Positions 1 to 7,908 of a DNA stretch of 64,000 bases are shown in pieces. The translations under genes were made by a program, and so were the position numbers. The notes beneath the pieces were generated by a model. The model was given only the letters and a program-made list of their open reading frames with translations, was not told the origin of the DNA and searched no databases. Where the stretch lies: positions 3,549,601 to 3,613,600 of the forward strand of contig NZ_CP084028.1 in NCBI RefSeq assembly GCF_020181595.1, written 5' to 3'. The DNA comes from [Mycobacterium] vasticus. GTDB taxonomy: Bacteria; Actinomycetota; Actinomycetes; Mycobacteriales; Mycobacteriaceae. Position 1 is the stretch's first letter. Every line of letters begins with the position of its first letter.

Positions 1-525
1 GATTCCACCCGGCTGACCACCAGCCGGCCACCGCAGGAGGTCGCCGACGTGCTCAACGGCTTCTTCCGGATCGTGGTGGGCGCGGTCGACGAGCGCGGCG
101 GGCTGATCAACAAATTCCAGGGCGACGCGGCCCTGGCGGTGTTCGGGGTGCCGCTGCGCAGTCGCGGTGCGGCATCGGCGGCGCTGGCGACCGCACGCGC
201 CCTGGCGATCCGGTTACGCGACCTGCCGGAGGTCGACTTCGGTATCGGCGTCTCGGCCGGTTCGGTGTTCGCCGGCAACATCGGCGCCGAGAACCGCTAC
301 GAGTACACCGTGATCGGCGACGCCGTCAACGAGGCCGCGCGGTTGGCCGACCTGGCCAAGTCCGCCGATCAGCGGGTGCTGAGTTCGGCCGCCGCCACCG
401 ACCGCGCCGACGAAGCCGAACGCCGGCAATGGGTCTCGCACAGCTCCGAAGTGTTGCGCGGTCGGTCGGAAGTGACGCCGATCCTGGCTCCCGGCCCTGC
501 CGAGTCGGACACTCTCAGGGCGTGA
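1..525 (+). CDS. Class III adenylate/guanylate cyclase, C-terminal part (5' end outside window)
   Basis: The reading frame is already open at base 1, so about 174 C-terminal residues are visible. They form most of a class III nucleotide cyclase catalytic domain. Visible hallmarks are NKFQGDAALAVFG, which carries the metal-binding Asp after the substrate Lys region, then GIGVSAGSVFAGNIG, then YTVIGDAVNEAARL, which holds the transition-state Asn and Arg. Such enzymes make cAMP (or cGMP) from the nucleotide triphosphate. Thr precedes VIGD where some adenylate cyclases have Asp, a common bacterial variant. The N-terminal sensor, HAMP or membrane part expected in mycobacterial members is not visible. 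The last 11 bases overlap the convergent P450 gene. Confidence 0.9.
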   Translation, partial: DSTRLTTSRPPQEVADVLNGFFRIVVGAVDERGGLINKFQGDAALAVFGVPLRSRGAASAALATARALAIRLRDLPEVDFGIGVSAGSVFAGNIGAENRYEYTVIGDAVNEAARLADLAKSADQRVLSSAAATDRADEAERRQWVSHSSEVLRGRSEVTPILAPGPAESDTLRA

Positions 526-1813
526 ACCGAATGTGCAGCCTGGTCAGTCCGCGCAGGATGAACGTCGGCAGGTACCGGTAGCGGCGCTGCCCCGGCGGGC
601 CGTGCACCTCTTCGTCGATCCAGATCTGCGAGGTGCGGTCCAAGAGCCTCTCCAGGCTGACGACCGCCTCGGTGCGGGCCAGCGGGGCGCCCGGGCAGCT
701 GTGCACACCTCGGCCGAAGGCGACGTGGTGACGGGCGTTGGCGCGCTCGGCGTCGAAGACGTCGGGGGCGGCGAATCTGCGCGGATCACGGTTCATCGCC
801 GCGTTGACCAGCATGACGATCGTGCCGGCGGGAAGATCGACGCCACCGACGGTGACCGGCACCTTCGCCATCCGGAAGTCGCCGCGCACCGGGCTCTCAT
901 AGCGCAGGCACTCCTCGACGAACCGCGGCAGCAGATCACGGTCGTCCCGCAACTTGCGTTGCAGCGCTTGATCTTCGGCGATGATCATGACCGCCGTCGA
1001 CAGCAGTCGTACCGTGGTCTCCTGGCCGGCGGCGAACAGGTTTGCCGCCACCCGGACCGCGTCGATCACCTCGGGCGTACTGCCGTCGGGAAACGTCGCC
1101 GCGGCTACGCCGGTCAGCACGTCACCTCGCGGGTCGGCTCGCCGGTCGGAGATGTACCCGGTGAATTTGCCGTACAGGTACTCCAGCGGCGTATGCGTCA
1201 TCGCATCACCGGAACTGCTCCCGATGGTTCCGGTTGCGCCCCGCAGCAGCGCCGCGCGGAACTCGTCGTGATCGGAATCGGGGACACCGAGCAGGTCCGC
1301 GATCACCAGCATGGCGAACGGGTTGGCGAAATCGTTGATGAATTCACACGCTCCGCCGGTCAACACCTCGTCGTACTGCTGATCGGCCAGCCGCCAGATG
1401 AATTCGGTGTTCTCCTTGAGCCGCTTGGGCGTGATCATCCGGGCGAGCAGTTCCCGGTGCGCGGTGTGCTTGGGTGGATCGAAGGTGGGCAGCTGATCGC
1501 TGAACGGCAGCTCGTCCCGGTGCTTTTCGATCAGCGATGAGACGTCTCCCCCTGCCAAGTCCCCCTGCACCGGAACCGGGAAGCCGGGGAACGGCCCGGT
1601 CACCGACACGCACGCCGAGAAGCGCTGGTGGTCGTTGTAGATGGCGACGCCTTCGTCGTAGCCGGTCACCATCACCACGCCGTGGTGCGGCTCGCGGCGC
1701 AGTGGGCATTCGCCGCGCAACTGCGCGAGGTAGGCGTACGGATCGTGCAGCAGGGTGTTGTCGGTGAAGAAGTCGACCGCGTCGACGTCGACCCGGTCGG
1801 TGTCCACGGTCAT
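515..1813 (-). CDS. Cytochrome P450
   Basis: A complete 432-residue soluble P450. The I-helix oxygen-activation motif reads AAGQETT, the K-helix ExxR is ECLR, and the heme loop is FGRGVHSCPGAPLAR with Cys at about residue 373. It probably hydroxylates a hydrophobic substrate with electrons from a ferredoxin; none is encoded next to it. It is the last gene of the run Rieske oxygenase, NTF2-like, NTF2-like, P450; its ATG overlaps the preceding stop by 4 bases. It is clearly paralogous to the P450 at 55832-57124, sharing HDELPFSDQLPT and a near-identical C-terminal segment around GPPGxRRYRY. The substrate cannot be read from the sequence. Confidence 0.93.
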   Translation of the reverse strand: MTVDTDRVDVDAVDFFTDNTLLHDPYAYLAQLRGECPLRREPHHGVVMVTGYDEGVAIYNDHQRFSACVSVTGPFPGFPVPVQGDLAGGDVSSLIEKHRDELPFSDQLPTFDPPKHTAHRELLARMITPKRLKENTEFIWRLADQQYDEVLTGGACEFINDFANPFAMLVIADLLGVPDSDHDEFRAALLRGATGTIGSSSGDAMTHTPLEYLYGKFTGYISDRRADPRGDVLTGVAAATFPDGSTPEVIDAVRVAANLFAAGQETTVRLLSTAVMIIAEDQALQRKLRDDRDLLPRFVEECLRYESPVRGDFRMAKVPVTVGGVDLPAGTIVMLVNAAMNRDPRRFAAPDVFDAERANARHHVAFGRGVHSCPGAPLARTEAVVSLERLLDRTSQIWIDEEVHGPPGQRRYRYLPTFILRGLTRLHIRFTP

Positions 1814-2274
1814 CCGGAGATCTCCACTCCGTCATAGCTTTCCAGCATGTTCATGTTCGGCAGTGCCATCTGCAGATACAGGTCGATGTGCCGGATCTTC
1901 CCGTCGTCGTTGAACTCATAGACCGACAGGGAGTTCACCACCGATGAGAAGTCGCCTACCTGGCTGCGCTCCTCGAGTTCCAGGAAGACCACACCGTCGA
2001 CCTCACTGATCCGCCTGAACGACGCCTCCCACTGCGCCGATGGGGCCCAGCTGGACATGAATCCGAGGTATTCCGGCCAGGTCATGACCTCTTTGAAGTT
2101 GCCGACGCGCTCAAATGCGCCGGTGTCGACCAGTGCCGCCAACGGGGCCCAGGAGTCGGTGGTGAAACCCGGTTGCTTGGCGGCGTCCGCCAGCCGTTTG
2201 ACCGTCTGGGTGTAGCGCAGCACGGTGTGCGGTCGTCCGGTGTAGGCATCGATGATCGCGTCGACATCCGTCAT
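1810..2274 (-). CDS. SnoaL/NTF2-like protein
   Basis: A 154-residue alpha+beta protein of NTF2-like type. The start is the ATG at 2274, which overlaps the upstream stop (TGATG); an in-frame extension further upstream reads into the neighbouring gene and has no plausible protein character. The C-terminal part (SLSVYEFNDDGKIRHIDLYLQ) is the typical last beta-strands of a SnoaL-like fold. Members act as small isomerases, dehydratases or lyases, or as ligand-binding accessories. Its place between a Rieske oxygenase and a P450 suggests processing of a hydroxylated intermediate. No specific reaction can be assigned. Confidence 0.75.
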   Translation of the reverse strand: MTDVDAIIDAYTGRPHTVLRYTQTVKRLADAAKQPGFTTDSWAPLAALVDTGAFERVGNFKEVMTWPEYLGFMSSWAPSAQWEASFRRISEVDGVVFLELEERSQVGDFSSVVNSLSVYEFNDDGKIRHIDLYLQMALPNMNMLESYDGVEISG

Positions 2275-2795
2275 CACGACGACACTCCCGCCCGGTCCAG
2301 ACAGCGGTGCAGTGCGTCGACGTATTCGCTGGTGCCGTGGAACGGCCCGCTGACGCCGATCGCCACCTCCAAAAACGGGCTGTACTCGTCGTTGACGTGG
2401 GTCTCCCACCGCGCCACCTCGCCGTGCTCGTTGGTTTCGACGAAGCTGTAGGAGTAGAAGCCCATCGTCGTGCCGTCTTTGGTGGTGCCCTGCCACCGGG
2501 TCTTCATCACGAATCCGTTGTCGGCCGGCCAGTAGTTGAAGCTCGCGGGCTTCCAGTCGGGGAAGGTCAGCGAGTACGCCTTGGCCTCCATCGTCGCGGC
2601 CTGTGCGGTGTCGGTGGGAAATTCCTTGAGCAAGAAGACCTGATCGCCGGTGAAGTACGGCGAGACGTACACGCCGTCGTCGGCGAAGGCCCACGCCTCA
2701 TAGGTCTCGCCGTCCTGAACCCCTTGGTGCAGATAGGCGTTGCGGTAGGCCTCGGCCATCCGGCGGTGGTGTTCGATGCGTTCTTCGGTGTTCAT
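2274..2795 (-). CDS. NTF2-like/SnoaL-type small protein (hypothetical)
   Basis: A 173-residue soluble protein rich in aromatic residues (YEAWAFADDGVYVSPYFTGDQ, then FNYWPADNGFVMKTRWQGTTKDG), most consistent with an NTF2-like cone-shaped fold. A GGAAGG site 5 bases upstream supports the ATG at 2795. It sits 22 bases downstream of the Rieske oxygenase stop and overlaps the next gene by one base, so it is part of the same transcript. It might be mistaken for a ring-hydroxylating oxygenase beta subunit, which shares this fold, but it lacks clear beta-subunit sequence features, so a separate catalytic or binding role remains possible. Confidence 0.7.
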   Translation of the reverse strand: MNTEERIEHHRRMAEAYRNAYLHQGVQDGETYEAWAFADDGVYVSPYFTGDQVFLLKEFPTDTAQAATMEAKAYSLTFPDWKPASFNYWPADNGFVMKTRWQGTTKDGTTMGFYSYSFVETNEHGEVARWETHVNDEYSPFLEVAIGVSGPFHGTSEYVDALHRCLDRAGVSS

Positions 2796-2817
2796 GTTCG
2801 CCTTCCGTTGGGAGCTT

Positions 2818-4173
2818 TCAGGATTTCGTGAGTGCCGCGAGGCACTTGTCGACGACCGAGTGGAAGTGCGCGATCACGACTTCCTCCTTCACCAGTGCCA
2901 TGTAGGTGAGCATGCTGTTGCGCAGGCCGACCTGCTGGCGCGGCATCTGGTCGTAGTCCTGCTGCAGGGCTTCGAAATACTTGTAGCTGCCGGGCTCATC
3001 GACGACCAGCGGTTCGACGGTGAACGCCGCTTTGTGCTCTTCGGGCAGATACATGTAGCTGGCGACGTGCCAGACGCACCGATGCGGATCGCCGTCGGGA
3101 TCGGGCAGCGCCATGATGATGTGGCACTCGCCGGCGCGGATCGTCATGAAGAAGTTGGGGAACAGCACCCAGCCGTGGCTGTCGCTCATCTGCGCGTCGG
3201 TCAGTCCGCTGACGTCAAGCCCCATGCCGCTCAACGTGTCCCGGGTCGCCTTCTGTAACAGCGTGCGGGCGGTCACCCCTTCTGGGAAGGCCAATGAACC
3301 GTCGGCGGCCTCGTACCCCGCCACCAGCTCTTGGAACCGCGGCAGCACCGCGACTGTCGACGGGAAGGTGTCGGGCAGCGCCATGGTTCCCTCGACCTGC
3401 TGTTCGGCGGTGGCGCCGACCATGTCGAACGGGGCGACGGCGACGCTGTGCTGATCGAAGAACCGGTAGCGCGTGGTGGCCGGGTCGATGTTGATGACGC
3501 GCAGCAGTTGCGGGTGGATGCCGTTGATGTGGTAGCCCTCCTGGAAGGCGTCCATGACGACCTTCCAGTTGCATTCGATGCGCTCGGTCACGTCCATCAC
3601 CGTGGTCATCTCGTCGAGGTGGTAGGGAGCGAGCATGTCGGCGATCTCATCGCCGATGAACTCGGCCAGCGGGGCGGCCTGCGGGTCGGGGTTGAGGAAG
3701 ATGAATCCGGCGAAGGTGTCGACCGGGACCTCGATCAGCCCGTGGGTGTCCTTGTCGATCGGGCCGGCCAGGTCCTCCCGCAGCATGCCGGTGAGCTTGC
3801 CCTGCAGGTCGTAGGACCACAGGTGGTAGTTGCACAGGAAGTTGCGCTTGGTGTTTCCGCGCGCCTCCGGGCACAGCAGGTTGCCGCGGTGCCGGCAGGC
3901 ATTGACAAAACCGCGGATCTTGTCGTCCTTGCCGCGCACCACGATGAACGACTGGTCCAGGATCCGGTACTGCTTCCAGTCCCCGGACTTGGCGAGTTCG
4001 TCGACGCGCCCGGCCACCTGCCAGGTCTTCATCCAGATCGAATCGCGTTCCACTGCAGCGAATTCGGTGGTGGTGTAGCGCTCGGTCGGAATCTGCATCC
4101 GGTAGCGGTCGGGGCCGATGTCGTCGAGCGTCGTGGCGTTGTCGACCCAATTGCCCGGGAGCGTTGTCTGCAT
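2818..4173 (-). CDS. Rieske non-heme iron oxygenase, alpha subunit
   Basis: 451 residues from the ATG at 4173, chosen because AGGAGG lies 5 bases upstream; a longer frame reading into the promoter lacks a ribosome site. The Rieske [2Fe-2S] ligands are C93-x-H95 in CRHRG and C114-x2-H117 in CNYHLW. The mononuclear iron site follows in the C-terminal half around GYHINGIHPQ. The family inserts one or two oxygen atoms into aromatic or other hydrophobic rings and needs a reductase, which is not adjacent. It leads an operon with two NTF2-like genes and a P450, and diverges from a TetR gene across a perfect dyad, so TetR control is likely. Confidence 0.9.
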   Translation of the reverse strand: MQTTLPGNWVDNATTLDDIGPDRYRMQIPTERYTTTEFAAVERDSIWMKTWQVAGRVDELAKSGDWKQYRILDQSFIVVRGKDDKIRGFVNACRHRGNLLCPEARGNTKRNFLCNYHLWSYDLQGKLTGMLREDLAGPIDKDTHGLIEVPVDTFAGFIFLNPDPQAAPLAEFIGDEIADMLAPYHLDEMTTVMDVTERIECNWKVVMDAFQEGYHINGIHPQLLRVINIDPATTRYRFFDQHSVAVAPFDMVGATAEQQVEGTMALPDTFPSTVAVLPRFQELVAGYEAADGSLAFPEGVTARTLLQKATRDTLSGMGLDVSGLTDAQMSDSHGWVLFPNFFMTIRAGECHIIMALPDPDGDPHRCVWHVASYMYLPEEHKAAFTVEPLVVDEPGSYKYFEALQQDYDQMPRQQVGLRNSMLTYMALVKEEVVIAHFHSVVDKCLAALTKS

Positions 4174-4208
4174 GAGAGAGCCTCCTTGCTTGTGACTGGC
4201 ATCACGAC

Positions 4209-4233
4209 TATACATCTCTGTATATTCGATACA
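4209..4233. promoter_or_regulatory. Overlapping dyads, likely TetR operator
   Basis: TATACA at 4209-4214 and TGTATA at 4219-4224 form a perfect inverted repeat with a 4-base spacer. The right arm is reused in a second dyad, TGTAT-N5-ATACA (4219-4233). The site lies between the divergent Rieske operon (start 4173) and the 4288/TetR genes, in AT-rich DNA unlike its surroundings. Autoregulation by the TetR at 4731-5336 is the obvious inference. Confidence 0.6.
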
Positions 4234-4287
4234 AGAGTGGTTATTAGTGTCCTGGCTCACAAACGAGATCACGGGAGGTTGCACACG

Positions 4288-4788
4288 GTGCGGTCACGGT
4301 TGGAGGTCTGGGCGGGGGATCCGGCAGAGGCGGTGCTCTGGGCCGGCGGCCTGATCTGCGACCGCGCCCTCGATGGGTGGGACGTCGTGGTGCTGCTTCC
4401 CGACCGGTCAGCCGGTCACGCGCTGAAGATCCTCGGCGCGACGGTCGATTCCCACGAATCCCATCCCAGACCAACCGGTTTGACAGGACCAATGCTGACG
4501 ATCAGTGCAGCCTCGGGCGATCCCGACCAGGAACCGTATGTGAGGTCCTACGTCTGCGGGCTGTTCGAGCCCGTGGGGCACGGGTTTCGGCATCGGCTCA
4601 GCGCGGGAGCGCGCGCGTTCAAGTCCTACGCCCTGCGTGCCGCCGGCCTGGAAACAGAGGTGGCTGCCGCCGAAATGTTCCGAACCACGAAGCTCCGGCC
4701 GCTCACGGTCGCCCATGGAAGGATCGACAGATGGCCGAACGCTGGACAAAGGAACGACGCCTCGAGCACACCCGGAGCCTGCTGCTAG
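4288..4788 (+). CDS. Hypothetical protein upstream of TetR gene
   Basis: GTG start at 4288 with GGGAGG nine bases upstream gives 166 residues. I do not recognise a family. The N-terminal half (LEVWAGDPAEAVLWAGGLICDRALDGWDVVVLLPD) looks like a genuine folded alpha/beta segment with normal high-GC codon use. The C-terminal 19 or so residues are read through the first 58 bases of the overlapping TetR gene in another frame. The gene runs divergently from the Rieske operon and just before the regulator, so it is probably co-transcribed with tetR. Function unknown. Confidence 0.55.
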   Translation: MRSRLEVWAGDPAEAVLWAGGLICDRALDGWDVVVLLPDRSAGHALKILGATVDSHESHPRPTGLTGPMLTISAASGDPDQEPYVRSYVCGLFEPVGHGFRHRLSAGARAFKSYALRAAGLETEVAAAEMFRTTKLRPLTVAHGRIDRWPNAGQRNDASSTPGACC

Positions 4789-5336
4789 ACGCCGCCGAGG
4801 AAGTGTTCGCCCGCCGGGGGTTCGACGCCGCGGCATTGGAAGACATCGCGGACGCGGCCGGCTACACCCGCGGTGCCATCTACTCGCACTTCGGAAGCAA
4901 AGCTGAACTGTTCCTCGCGGTGGTCGAACGGCAGCGTCAGCAGTTTCTGGACGGCTTCGCGGACGTCATCTCCACCTTCCACCGCATCGACGACCTCAAC
5001 ACCGATGAACTCGCCGACCGCTGGAACCAACTCATCACCAAAGAAGGTCCCGACCGCGCCGTCCTCGGCTACGAGTTCACTCTTTTTCTGCTACGCAATC
5101 CCGATGCCCGCGAACGGGTCGCGGCCCAACGCGAAGAGACCGCCCATGCGCTGGCCGACTACATCAGCAAGGGGGCCGCGCGACTCGGTGGCACGCTCGC
5201 CATGCCCGCGCTGGAGCTGGCGCGCGTCGTGCTGGCGGCCAATGACGGCGTCACGCTGAACAGTCTGCTCGACGATCAGGCCGTCTTCCGGCCGTTCCTG
5301 CGCATGGTGGTCGCCAATATCGTCGCGCCGCTGTAA
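4731..5336 (+). CDS. TetR-family transcriptional regulator
   Basis: 201 residues from the ATG at 4731, preceded by GGAAGGA seven bases upstream. The N-terminal helix-turn-helix is typical: LEDIADAAGYTRGAIYSHFGSKAELF at about residues 30-55. The remaining 140 residues are the helical ligand-binding domain. TetR proteins usually repress a divergent operon until a pathway ligand binds; here the divergent target would be the Rieske/NTF2/P450 operon through the dyads at 4209-4233. No ligand can be inferred. Confidence 0.9.
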   Translation: MAERWTKERRLEHTRSLLLDAAEEVFARRGFDAAALEDIADAAGYTRGAIYSHFGSKAELFLAVVERQRQQFLDGFADVISTFHRIDDLNTDELADRWNQLITKEGPDRAVLGYEFTLFLLRNPDARERVAAQREETAHALADYISKGAARLGGTLAMPALELARVVLAANDGVTLNSLLDDQAVFRPFLRMVVANIVAPL

Positions 5337-5410
5337 CTCGGCTGAGAGCGATCAGATTTGTTGCGGAAAAAGGTTGGCGAGGGTGTGTTGGGGCCCGCGC
5401 TCCGGATTCC

Positions 5411-6178
5411 CTACTTGGGCGGGAAGCGCAGCGCACCGTCGAGTCGGATGACCTCCCCGTTGAGGTAGTCGTTCTCGATGATCGACAGTGCCAACTGGGC
5501 GTACTCGGTAGAGCGGCCCATCCGCTTGGGGAACGGCACCTGCGGACCCCAGAATGCCTCCAACTGGTCAGCGGATTGGCCGTACGCCGGGGTATTGATG
5601 GTGCCCGGCGCAATGGTGACGACCCGGATGCCGAACGGCGAAAGGTCGCGGGCGGCCGGCAGCGTCATACCGATCACTCCCCCCTTGGCGGCCGCGTAGG
5701 GGACCTGACCGATCATGCCTTCGATCCCTGCGATGGATGCCGTGTTGATGATTACTCCTCGCCCACCTTCCTCGAGCGGCTCGGTCCGAGCGATGGCAGC
5801 CGCCGTCAGGCGCATGATGTTGAACACCGCGGTGAGGTAGAACTTCAGCGTCGTGACGTATCCGTCGAGGTCCAGCGGGCTGCCGTCCTTGCCGATCAGA
5901 CGCCCTCCGCTGGCCGATCCACCGTGGGTGTCGACCGAGATACGCAGCGGCCCCAGCGATTCCGCCTCGGCGATGGCGGCCAGGACACTCTGTTCACTGG
6001 TGGCGTCCGTTTTCACGTAGCGGACTCCTCCGAGTTCTGACGCCAGCGCTTTGCCCTTGTCGTCAGCCATATCGGCGATGACGACCTTGGCCCCTGCGCC
6101 GTGCAGTCGGCGGACGGTTGCCTCGCCCAGGCCGCCGGCACCGCCGACGACGATCGCGGAGGTCCCGTTGATCTGCAT
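5411..6178 (-). CDS. Short-chain dehydrogenase/reductase (3-hydroxyacyl-CoA dehydrogenase-like)
   Basis: 255 residues from the ATG at 6178, which has AAAGGA upstream; nine extra in-frame residues upstream are not needed. The NAD-binding motif is GGAGGLG near residue 12, the catalytic Ser is in NTASIAG and the Tyr-x3-Lys is YAAAK. The overall pattern resembles the type-10 17-beta-hydroxysteroid / 3-hydroxy-2-methylacyl-CoA dehydrogenase group, which oxidises a beta-hydroxyacyl-CoA or a ring hydroxyl. It is about 100 bases downstream of a luciferase-like oxidoreductase on the same strand and probably co-transcribed with it. Confidence 0.85.
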   Translation of the reverse strand: MQINGTSAIVVGGAGGLGEATVRRLHGAGAKVVIADMADDKGKALASELGGVRYVKTDATSEQSVLAAIAEAESLGPLRISVDTHGGSASGGRLIGKDGSPLDLDGYVTTLKFYLTAVFNIMRLTAAAIARTEPLEEGGRGVIINTASIAGIEGMIGQVPYAAAKGGVIGMTLPAARDLSPFGIRVVTIAPGTINTPAYGQSADQLEAFWGPQVPFPKRMGRSTEYAQLALSIIENDYLNGEVIRLDGALRFPPK

Positions 6179-6278
6179 GTTGCATTCCTTTCGTGAAATC
6201 ACCTTTGCGACTTGTCAATAACGAGTCCGAGCCCAGTGCGGTGGCACCGACCTATCCCCCAGCTACGACTCGCAGCGG

Positions 6279-7199
6279 CTATAGGACCTTCGGTTTGATC
6301 TCCTCTATCACCCACTGGGCGTAGTCGAGGTACTCGTCCACGTTCCGCACGGCGGGCAGTGGCACGGCACTGACCGTCACGCCCTGTTCGGCGAGCCAGT
6401 TCAGTCGGTCGACGATCTCCTGGCCGCTCATCCCGGAACGGGCATTCGGGTCGTCGCGGGCGACGTGCCCCTCCCCGACCCTGGTGGTCGCCATACCGTG
6501 CACGACGTCGAAGGCGCGCCCGTCGTATTCCGGCTGGGATTTGATGAAGTCCACCCGCTCGGCGATCCGCTCCGGCGGGGTGAGAAAACTCCACCATCCC
6601 GAAGCGAACCTTGCCGCACGTCGCAGCGCGGCATCCGCGTCGCCGCCGATCCAGATCGGAAGATGGGGCCGCTGCACCGGCTTCGGCTCGAACGCCACCT
6701 CATCGAAGGAGATATAGCGCCCCTGGAACCGCGGCGACTCGCTGGTCCACAGTTCGATGATGGCCGCCAGATACTCGTCGGCGATCCGGCCGCGCTCGGT
6801 GAAAGGCACGCCCAGAACTTCGAACTCACGCTGCAGCCACCCGACTCCGAAGGTGACCATCATCCGGCCGCCACTGAGCCAGTCGGCGGTGGCCAGCGCC
6901 TTGGCCAGCACGATCGGCTGGTGCAGTGGTAGCACGGTGATACACGAATTGAGCATGATCCGCTCGGTCGCGCCGGCGAGGTAGGCCTGGGCGACGGTCG
7001 ACTGAAAGTAGTGCGGCCCCGACAGTTCGACATGCTCGGTGGGGATCACGAAATGCTCGGGAACCGCGATCATGTCGTAGCCCCAGGCGTCGGCACACTC
7101 GGCCATCCGGGTCTGGTCGGCTCCGGTGACTTGTGCCTCCCACGGCTGCATCATCGCCTTCAGTCGCAACATATGGGGAAGATTGAATACCAGCTTCAT
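6279..7199 (-). CDS. LLM-class F420-dependent oxidoreductase
   Basis: 306 residues of the luciferase-like monooxygenase superfamily. The barrel pattern shows AWGYDMIAVPEHF, LATADWLSGGRMMVTFGVGW and PHLPIWIGGDADAALRRAARFASGWW, the arrangement of the mycobacterial F420-dependent group. Such enzymes move hydride between F420 (or FMN) and alcohols, ketones or alkenes. It starts 52 bases from the divergent TetR gene at 7252, with a perfect dyad between, so it is probably repressed by that TetR. Confidence 0.87.
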   Translation of the reverse strand: MKLVFNLPHMLRLKAMMQPWEAQVTGADQTRMAECADAWGYDMIAVPEHFVIPTEHVELSGPHYFQSTVAQAYLAGATERIMLNSCITVLPLHQPIVLAKALATADWLSGGRMMVTFGVGWLQREFEVLGVPFTERGRIADEYLAAIIELWTSESPRFQGRYISFDEVAFEPKPVQRPHLPIWIGGDADAALRRAARFASGWWSFLTPPERIAERVDFIKSQPEYDGRAFDVVHGMATTRVGEGHVARDDPNARSGMSGQEIVDRLNWLAEQGVTVSAVPLPAVRNVDEYLDYAQWVIEEIKPKVL

Positions 7200-7207
7200 A
7201 GCGATCC

Positions 7208-7227
7208 GACTCTACAACAATAGAGTC
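7208..7227. promoter_or_regulatory. TetR operator candidate, copy 1 (CTCTA-N6-TAGAG)
   Basis: GACTCTA at 7208-7214 and TAGAGTC at 7221-7227 are perfect inverted arms around CAACAA. The site lies between the divergent LLM oxidoreductase (ATG at 7199) and TetR (7252) genes. The same core with the same spacing recurs at 7862-7877 before the aldehyde dehydrogenase gene, which makes a chance palindrome unlikely. Confidence 0.75.
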
Positions 7228-7251
7228 ATTGTGGGTAGGATCGGCAAGATC

Positions 7252-7872
7252 ATGCGACGAAAGCCCAATCCAGATCAGCGCCGGCGCGAACTCTGCGACG
7301 CCGCCATCCGACTGCTCGCCGATGACGGCGTGAAAGGGCTCAGCCACCTCAAGGTGGATCGCAAGGCCGGCGTCCCGGATGGGACCACATCGTTCTACTT
7401 CCGCACCCGATCGGCGCTGCTGCAGGCCGTTGCGGTCCGGGTCTCCGAACTGGACCTCAAGGACCTGACCGCCGCGATCCGGTCACAGTCGCCGCCGGTC
7501 ACCGCGGACGAACCGTCCGGCCTGGCGACCCTGGTGATGCGCACGGCGACCGGAACCAGGCTGGTGCGCACCAAAGCCCGCCTCGAACTCGCCCGCCAGG
7601 CCGTTCGGGACCCGCTGCTCGACCAGGCGCTTCGTGGCTACAGCGAGCGGTTCCACGCGCTGATCAGGGACGCGGTGCTGCGACTGCAGTCGGCGAAGAA
7701 GAAGCCGGACCCGGCGGTGGCGGACCGGCAGGCCTACGTAGTGATGACGTTCATCAGCGGCCTGATGCACGCCTTTGCCGGCGGTGATCGCCGGATCCGG
7801 AGCGCGGCGGAACTGGACGCGTTCATCTCGGGCATCGTTGCCGGAATCGGCTCTTCCACCGCTCTACGTTAG
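7252..7872 (+). CDS. TetR-family transcriptional regulator
   Basis: 206 residues from the ATG at 7252; a GTG at 7231 is an alternative start, and neither has a strong ribosome site. The N-terminal helix-turn-helix reads GLSHLKVDRKAGVPDGTTSFYFRTRSALL at about residues 25-55. The C-terminal part is a helical effector domain of usual length. Two matching dyads, one in its own upstream region and one across its stop codon before the aldehyde dehydrogenase gene, suggest that it controls both flanking units and itself. Confidence 0.88.
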   Translation: MRRKPNPDQRRRELCDAAIRLLADDGVKGLSHLKVDRKAGVPDGTTSFYFRTRSALLQAVAVRVSELDLKDLTAAIRSQSPPVTADEPSGLATLVMRTATGTRLVRTKARLELARQAVRDPLLDQALRGYSERFHALIRDAVLRLQSAKKKPDPAVADRQAYVVMTFISGLMHAFAGGDRRIRSAAELDAFISGIVAGIGSSTALR

Positions 7873-7877
7873 TAGAG
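7862..7877. promoter_or_regulatory. TetR operator candidate, copy 2 (CTCTA-N6-TAGAG)
   Basis: CTCTA at 7862-7866 and TAGAG at 7873-7877 surround six bases; the arms extend by one pair to CTCTAC/GTAGAG. The dyad overlaps the last codons and stop of the TetR gene and lies 32 bases before the aldehyde dehydrogenase ATG. It has the same arms and spacing as the site at 7208-7227. Confidence 0.72.
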
Positions 7878-7908
7878 TAGCGTTACCCCGCAGAAGAAAG
7901 GACCTGTT

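Noticed and set aside
2275..2694. N-terminal extension of the NTF2-like protein at 1810-2274
   Set aside because: Extension overlaps the upstream NTF2-like gene in another frame and reads as Arg-rich nonsense; the TGATG junction gives a natural start.
3331..4287. Long plus-strand open frame antisense to the Rieske oxygenase
   Set aside because: Only the segment after GTG 4288 has protein-like character and a ribosome site; the rest mirrors the oxygenase gene.
5337..5410. Possible terminator between convergent TetR and SDR genes
   Set aside because: No stable GC hairpin followed by a T-run was found by eye on either strand.
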